Positions 5,407 to 8,917 of a stretch of 8,917 bases of DNA are shown here, piece by piece; the stretch's first letter is position 1, and every line of letters begins with the position of its first letter. The notes below the pieces were generated by a model, which saw only the letters and a program-made list of their open reading frames with translations, was not told the DNA's origin and did not search any database. Both the position numbers and the translations under genes were made by a program. Source of the DNA: an uncultured Granulosicoccaceae bacterium (lineage in GTDB: Bacteria; Pseudomonadota; Gammaproteobacteria; Granulosicoccales; Granulosicoccaceae); contig CALFBL010000355.1 of assembly GCA_937951695.1 (NCBI GenBank), forward strand, positions 1-8,917. Direction: 5' to 3'.

Positions 5407-6996
5407 ATGATCTCACCGCCTAACACATCCCACTCGCAAGACAAGCCGAGCTCTTTAGCCCGCTCAGGCTCGATTGTCGCGCTTATGACGCTGCTGTCAA
5501 GGATTCTAGGGTTTGTTCGAGATCAGGTGCTGGCGATCGTCTTCGGCGCAGGCGCCACCACCGATGTTTTTCTGGTGGCTTTCAAAATTCCGAATTTTTT
5601 GCGTCGTCTGTTTGCTGAAGGGGCGTTTGCCCAAGCGTTTGTACCCGTGTTCACGCACTATCGCGAAACTGGCGACCGGGCGGCGCTGCGGGATCTAGCC
5701 GCTCACGTCTCCGGCACCCTGACGCTGGTGCTACTGATTATCAGCACATTGGGGGTGATGTTCGCACCGTTTGTGGTGATGGCATTTGCGCCGGGATTTA
5801 CCGGCAACCCGGAGCAATTCGAACTCGCCACCCACATGCTTCGAATCACCTTCCCGTATTTACTGACCGTCTCTCTGGTGGCCTATGCCGGCAGCATGCT
5901 CAACACCTTTGGACAGTTTGCCATCCCATCGTTTACACCCGTGCTGCTAAATATTTGCATGATTATGGCTGCTCTGGTGTTCTCACCGATGTTTGCTGCG
6001 CCCATTGTGGCCCTCGCTTGGGGGGTGTTTGCCGCTGGTGTTTGTCAATTCGCCTTGCAACTGCCTTTTTTACAACGTCTGGGGCTGTTGCCCAAGCCAC
6101 GCTGGGGTTGGAAGCACAGCGGGGTGCAAAGAATTCTCAAGCTCATGGCACCGGCGGTGATCGGCTCGTCCGTTGCGCAAATCAATTTACTACTCGATAC
6201 CGTGATCGCGACGTTTTTAGTCAGTGGCAGTTTGAGTTGGCTGTATTATTCCGATCGCTTGATGGAATTCCCATTGGGGCTGATCGGCGTTACGCTAGGT
6301 ACGATCATTCTGCCCCGCCTTAGCCGTGAATTTACCAACAACGCCGAAACCGGCTATCGCAATACCATCACCTGGGCGCTGCGCGTCAGCATTCTGATTG
6401 GCTTGCCCGCTACCGTGGGTTTGATCGTGCTTGCAGGCCCGATGATTTCCACCTTGTTTGAGTACGGCGCCTTTACCGCTAACGATACCTACCTCGCCTC
6501 ATTTAGCCTGGTGGCCTACTCGTTGGGCATCCCCGCCTTCATCGCCATCAAGGTTTTTGCCCCTGCTTTCTTCGCTCGACAAGACACAAAAACACCCGTG
6601 CGTATCGGCATCGTCGCGCTGATCAGCAATATGGTGTACAACCTGATGCTGGTGTTGCCGATGGTGTGGTTGGACTTTATCGCACCTCACACAGGCCTTG
6701 CTTTGGCAACCACGCTCTCAGCCTCTCAACAAGCGTGGATGTTGTATCGCGAACTGGTGAAACGCGACTTTTACCAGCTGGAGGCACCGCTCATCGCCTT
6801 GTTTTTTAGAACCTTACCCGCATTGATGGTCATGGCCATAGCGCTGGCCGTTCTCAAGAATTTTGATTGGCATTCTCTACAGGCCAGCTCACGAGTGCTG
6901 CGCTTACTCGGTATAGTGGCAGCCGGTGCGTTGTCCTATGCCGTGACGCTGGTGGTGTTTGGTGTTCGCCCGGCAGATGTGAAAAGCCCGCAGTAA
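5407..6996 (+). CDS. murJ: MurJ (MviN), lipid II flippase
   Basis: Inner-membrane protein that flips lipid II, the peptidoglycan precursor, from the cytoplasmic to the periplasmic face. The 529 residues are almost entirely alternating hydrophobic segments, consistent with the 14-helix MurJ fold (E. coli 511). Family residues are in place: SRILGFVRD (31-39; R32, R38, D39), GAGATTDVF (47-55; D53), PNFLRRLFAEGAFAQAFVP (62-80; R66, R67), APGF, LNTFGQFAIPSFTPVLLNI, YYSDRLMEFPLGL and the APAFFARQDTKTPV segment. The start at ATG 5407 leaves about 14 residues more than E. coli before the first helix, and there is no better in-frame start; no Shine-Dalgarno is visible. It diverges from rpsT by 80 bases, and ribF follows after 26 bases, so the two are probably one transcript. 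Confidence 0.97.
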   Translation: MISPPNTSHSQDKPSSLARSGSIVALMTLLSRILGFVRDQVLAIVFGAGATTDVFLVAFKIPNFLRRLFAEGAFAQAFVPVFTHYRETGDRAALRDLAAHVSGTLTLVLLIISTLGVMFAPFVVMAFAPGFTGNPEQFELATHMLRITFPYLLTVSLVAYAGSMLNTFGQFAIPSFTPVLLNICMIMAALVFSPMFAAPIVALAWGVFAAGVCQFALQLPFLQRLGLLPKPRWGWKHSGVQRILKLMAPAVIGSSVAQINLLLDTVIATFLVSGSLSWLYYSDRLMEFPLGLIGVTLGTIILPRLSREFTNNAETGYRNTITWALRVSILIGLPATVGLIVLAGPMISTLFEYGAFTANDTYLASFSLVAYSLGIPAFIAIKVFAPAFFARQDTKTPVRIGIVALISNMVYNLMLVLPMVWLDFIAPHTGLALATTLSASQQAWMLYRELVKRDFYQLEAPLIALFFRTLPALMVMAIALAVLKNFDWHSLQASSRVLRLLGIVAAGALSYAVTLVVFGVRPADVKSPQ

Positions 6997-7022
6997 CGAC
7001 GATTGACGATAACCCAATTACG

Positions 7023-7952
7023 ATGCGACTGATACGAACTCATTCAAGTTCAAAAAAACGCGATCCTGTCATTGCGACGATCGGGAATTTTGATGCCATG
7101 CATTTAGGTCATCAAACTATCATGCGCCGGGTAAATGCATTAAAACAAACAGTGAATGCACAATCCTGTGTGGTCACCTTTGACCCCTTGCCATTGGAAG
7201 CCATCGCTAAAGAGTCTGCACCCGCTCGACTGCAAGGCACACGCGATCGACTTCTGAACTTTAAGCGCAACAAGGTCGATCAATGCCTTTGGCTGACTTT
7301 CAACGATGCACTGCGCAGCTTGAACGCCGAAGAATTCATCGAAGACGTTTTATTAAAACACTTAAACTTGCACACCTTGATCGTCGGTGATGACTTTCAT
7401 TTTGGGCACCAGCGTTCAGGGAATTTCCAAACCCTGCGAGCCGCCGGTGAAAGGCACAGCTTTGACGTGGAAGACACACCTTCCACACTGCACGACGGTC
7501 ACCGTATCAGCAGCTCTCGCATCCGCGCGGCCCTACAAAACCACGACTTTGATACCGCCAGGGAATTACTGGGTAGGCCTTATCGAATCAGCGGCCGCGT
7601 CTGTCACGGAGAGAAAGTGGGTCGACAGCTAGGCTTTCCCACCGCAAACATCGGGCTAAAAAAGCAGATCCCACCCATGCAAGGCGTATTCGCTGTTGTC
7701 GCCACATGCGCTGCGAGTAACACCGCCTGGAACGCAGTGGCAAATCTGGGCAGACGGCCCACGGTGAACGGGCTCGCCTTACTGCTGGAAGTCCACTTGC
7801 TCGACGTCAATGAAGATCTCTACGGCAAACACCTCAGCATCGATTTTCACCACTTCATTCGCGGCGAGAAGAAGTTTGATTCATTAGCGGAATTGAAAGC
7901 GCAGATTCAGTGCGATGCTGAGGCTGCACGAACGCGGTTTGAACAAGCTTGA
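7023..7952 (+). CDS. ribF: RibF, bifunctional riboflavin kinase / FAD synthetase
   Basis: It converts riboflavin to FMN and FMN to FAD, using ATP. The protein is 309 residues (E. coli 313). The N-terminal nucleotidyltransferase domain (about 1-180) has GNFDAMHLGH (21-30), VTFDPLPLE (51-59), VGDDFHFG (121-128) and RISSSRIR (161-168). The C-terminal kinase domain (about 182-305) has LLGRPYRISGRV, the GFPTAN motif (204-209), NLGRRPTV and LEVHLLD. The frame is open back to 6867 inside murJ, but ATG 7023 matches the family N-terminus (MRLIR vs MKLIR in E. coli). No clear Shine-Dalgarno precedes it. The usual FDGVHRGH reads FDAMHLGH here; both histidines and the second glycine of the HxGH motif are kept. 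In many relatives ileS and lspA follow ribF, but not here. Confidence 0.96.
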   Translation: MRLIRTHSSSKKRDPVIATIGNFDAMHLGHQTIMRRVNALKQTVNAQSCVVTFDPLPLEAIAKESAPARLQGTRDRLLNFKRNKVDQCLWLTFNDALRSLNAEEFIEDVLLKHLNLHTLIVGDDFHFGHQRSGNFQTLRAAGERHSFDVEDTPSTLHDGHRISSSRIRAALQNHDFDTARELLGRPYRISGRVCHGEKVGRQLGFPTANIGLKKQIPPMQGVFAVVATCAASNTAWNAVANLGRRPTVNGLALLLEVHLLDVNEDLYGKHLSIDFHHFIRGEKKFDSLAELKAQIQCDAEAARTRFEQA

Positions 7953-8023
7953 TGTTGGTGATTGTTCGGCAACTATGACGCCTTTTTGGCAGCAACTGGA
8001 CCAAAGTCTAATTCGAAGCCTCG

Positions 8024-8043
8024 CGGTACAGGGCGTCGTACCG
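8024..8043. repeat. short hairpin after ribF
   Basis: CGGTAC (8024-8029) and GTACCG (8038-8043) can pair around an 8-base loop, with one further G-T pair outside. It lies 72 bases after the ribF stop codon. There is no T-tract, so it is not a standard intrinsic terminator. Confidence 0.35.
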
Positions 8044-8384
8044 TAAATCGTAAGCCGGGCCTAACGCTTGATCAGACGATTAACTTTACAGGTGTCACTA
8101 CAGCGAACTGCTGCCCAATTCATGTAAGACGAGTCAGTTATTGCGATCCGAAATCTGACATGCGCGCGGTTTTTCCCACCAATAATTTCCAATTGGCAGC
8201 CAGTTCAACCGCAAGCGATCAACAAGGCTAGACGAAAAGTAGAATTATTTTTTCAAATTCGCGCTTCACATGGTTAACGAACTTAGCTAACGGGACAGTA
8301 GTACAAATAAATGGTAGGTTTCATGGTGCAATGCTGAAACAGAGGCCGGAATTGCTGCGCAGTCTATAGAGATCGCACTGAAGA

Positions 8385-8449
8385 TGTTGCATGCGCCTGT
8401 TGCATGCGCCTGTTGCATGCGCCTGTTGCATGCGCCTGTTGCATGCGCC
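8385..8449. repeat. tandem repeat, 13-bp unit, five perfect copies
   Basis: The unit TGTTGCATGCGCC occurs five times head to tail without one mismatch: 8385-8397, 8398-8410, 8411-8423, 8424-8436 and 8437-8449. Each unit holds the palindrome GCATGC, so GCATGC of one copy can pair with that of the next, leaving a 7-base loop. Each unit also holds a 9-base alternating pyrimidine-purine run, TGCATGCGC. The unit length is not a multiple of three and no convincing gene covers it, so it is non-coding. It ends 79 bases before the next gene. Perfect identity suggests recent expansion by replication slippage. Confidence 0.97.
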
Positions 8450-8528
8450 TTAAAAATCGTAGTAACGGGCTAAATCAGCGACTAAGGAAATGGAAAAAAT
8501 TTAATTGACCTAGAGAAAGCTTACTGAA

Positions 8529-8917
8529 ATGGGCGCTACTATTGATACCAAAGTACTCGTAATCGAGCTAAACGAGGTTCCCTGGAAAGTCATCGAGACG
8601 TTTGTGGAGCGTCATCCCGATTCCGCTTTCGCCCGCATCATGAACAAAGCGGGTCGGTTACGCACTCATCTGCCAGACACGGGCCAGCTGCATCCTAAAA
8701 TAAGCTGGCAGACCTTTCATCGTGGTGTGCCCAATTCAACCCACGGTATTCGCGAATACAATCAGCTGGACTCTCCCGGAATAAAGAACAACCCCACCTT
8801 CTGGGCACTGGCACGCAAAGCCGGCAAGCGTGTGGGCGTTGGCGCCTCTATCGGGTCATGGCCTTTACCGGCAGACAAAACCAACATTGATTTCTGGTTC
8901 GCCGATCCTTTTGCGCC
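8529..8917 (+). CDS. alkaline-phosphatase-superfamily (type I phosphodiesterase-like) protein, N-terminal part
   Basis: The frame is open from ATG 8529 to the window end (129 codons plus two bases), so the gene is cut at 3'. The product begins with a short polar lead and the strand KVLVIELNEVPW (8-19), then HPDSAFARIMNKAG, then GQLHPKISWQTFHRGVPNSTHGIREYN (52-78). This order of a hydrophobic strand with acidic residues, a tract with Ser/Thr, and P-x-x-x-HGI is the start of the phosphodiesterase/nucleotide pyrophosphatase-like branch. ELNEV stands where the usual metal-binding Asp motif lies. Members of this kind are often found, as I recall, near surface-polysaccharide genes, but no such neighbours are visible. 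There is no signal peptide. The Shine-Dalgarno is poor (AGAGAAAG, 8512-8519, far from the ATG). Substrate unknown. Confidence 0.72.
   Translation, partial: MGATIDTKVLVIELNEVPWKVIETFVERHPDSAFARIMNKAGRLRTHLPDTGQLHPKISWQTFHRGVPNSTHGIREYNQLDSPGIKNNPTFWALARKAGKRVGVGASIGSWPLPADKTNIDFWFADPFA

Larger units (their letters stand above)
7953..8528. other. 576-base gap with no convincing gene
   Basis: The stretch is more AT-rich than the flanking genes. It contains an open frame of 89 codons (7962-8231) whose product has no hydrophobic pattern or recognisable motif and no Shine-Dalgarno; I do not call it a gene. Other contents are a hairpin at 8024-8043, an 8-bp palindrome CCAATTGG (8189-8196), and the 13-bp tandem array at 8385-8449. 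I see no intrinsic terminator after ribF, no tRNA and no insertion-sequence ends. A four-codon ATG-GAA-AAA-ATT-TAA frame at 8490-8504 follows an AAGGAA, probably by chance. The gap separates conserved core genes from the phosphodiesterase-like gene and may mark a rearrangement point. Confidence 0.7.

Noticed and set aside
6867..7022. Longer RibF starting inside murJ
   Set aside because: The extra 52 residues are the shifted frame of the murJ end. Homology to RibF begins at the ATG at 7023.
8052..8068. GCCTAAC resembling the outer core of an integron attC site
   Set aside because: No matching GTTRRRY core is found at a suitable distance, and there is no integrase or cassette-like gene. A seven-base match is expected by chance.
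7962..8231. 89-codon rightward open frame after ribF
   Set aside because: No Shine-Dalgarno, no recognisable motif, composition unlike the neighbouring proteins, and it lies in the AT-richer gap. A chance frame is more likely.
8385..8449. 13-bp repeats as a CRISPR array or plasmid-type iterons/oriC 13-mers
   Set aside because: There are no spacers between copies, units are too short for CRISPR, they are not AT-rich like origin 13-mers, and no replication gene or DnaA boxes are adjacent.

Overview
The window is a stretch of chromosomal core genes from a gammaproteobacterium that I cannot place to genus. The gene order ispB | rplU-rpmA ... obgE-proB | rpsT | murJ-ribF is the one known from Pseudomonas-type gammaproteobacteria. 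The individual proteins (IspB, L21, L27, ObgE, ProB, S20, MurJ, RibF) also match the E. coli/Pseudomonas families almost position by position from memory. Base composition is moderately GC-rich in the genes and visibly more AT-rich after ribF.

Left part (1-2156): the 3' end of an RluE-type 23S rRNA pseudouridine synthase runs rightward and overlaps tail-to-tail with ispB (polyprenyl diphosphate synthase, leftward). ispB is divergent from rplU-rpmA, which has a good sigma70 promoter, a structured leader of about 64 nt and a strong intrinsic terminator after rpmA.

Middle (2157-5006): a leftward gene for an unrecognised basic protein of about 150 residues sits between rpmA and obgE. obgE and proB then run rightward with a 4-base GTGA overlap, so they are probably translationally coupled.

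Right part (5007-7952): rpsT lies leftward, alone, with a near-consensus promoter and a good Shine-Dalgarno sequence. It is divergent from murJ (lipid II flippase), which is followed after 26 bases by ribF (riboflavin kinase/FAD synthetase).

End (7953-8917): where many relatives carry ileS-lspA after ribF, this window has 576 bases with no convincing gene. They include a hairpin and five perfect copies of a 13-bp repeat. The 5' part of an alkaline-phosphatase-superfamily (phosphodiesterase-like) gene follows and runs off the window. This is the only part that looks accessory or rearranged.

Functionally the window is housekeeping: ribosome parts (L21, L27, S20), rRNA modification, ribosome-assembly GTPase (ObgE), quinone side-chain synthesis (IspB), proline synthesis (ProB), cell-wall export (MurJ) and flavin cofactors (RibF). 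I found no defence system, CRISPR array, prophage, insertion sequence or tRNA. The unusual items are modest: the 13-bp tandem array and the break in gene order beside it, the unknown leftward gene, the rplU leader, and the arrangement around rpsT.
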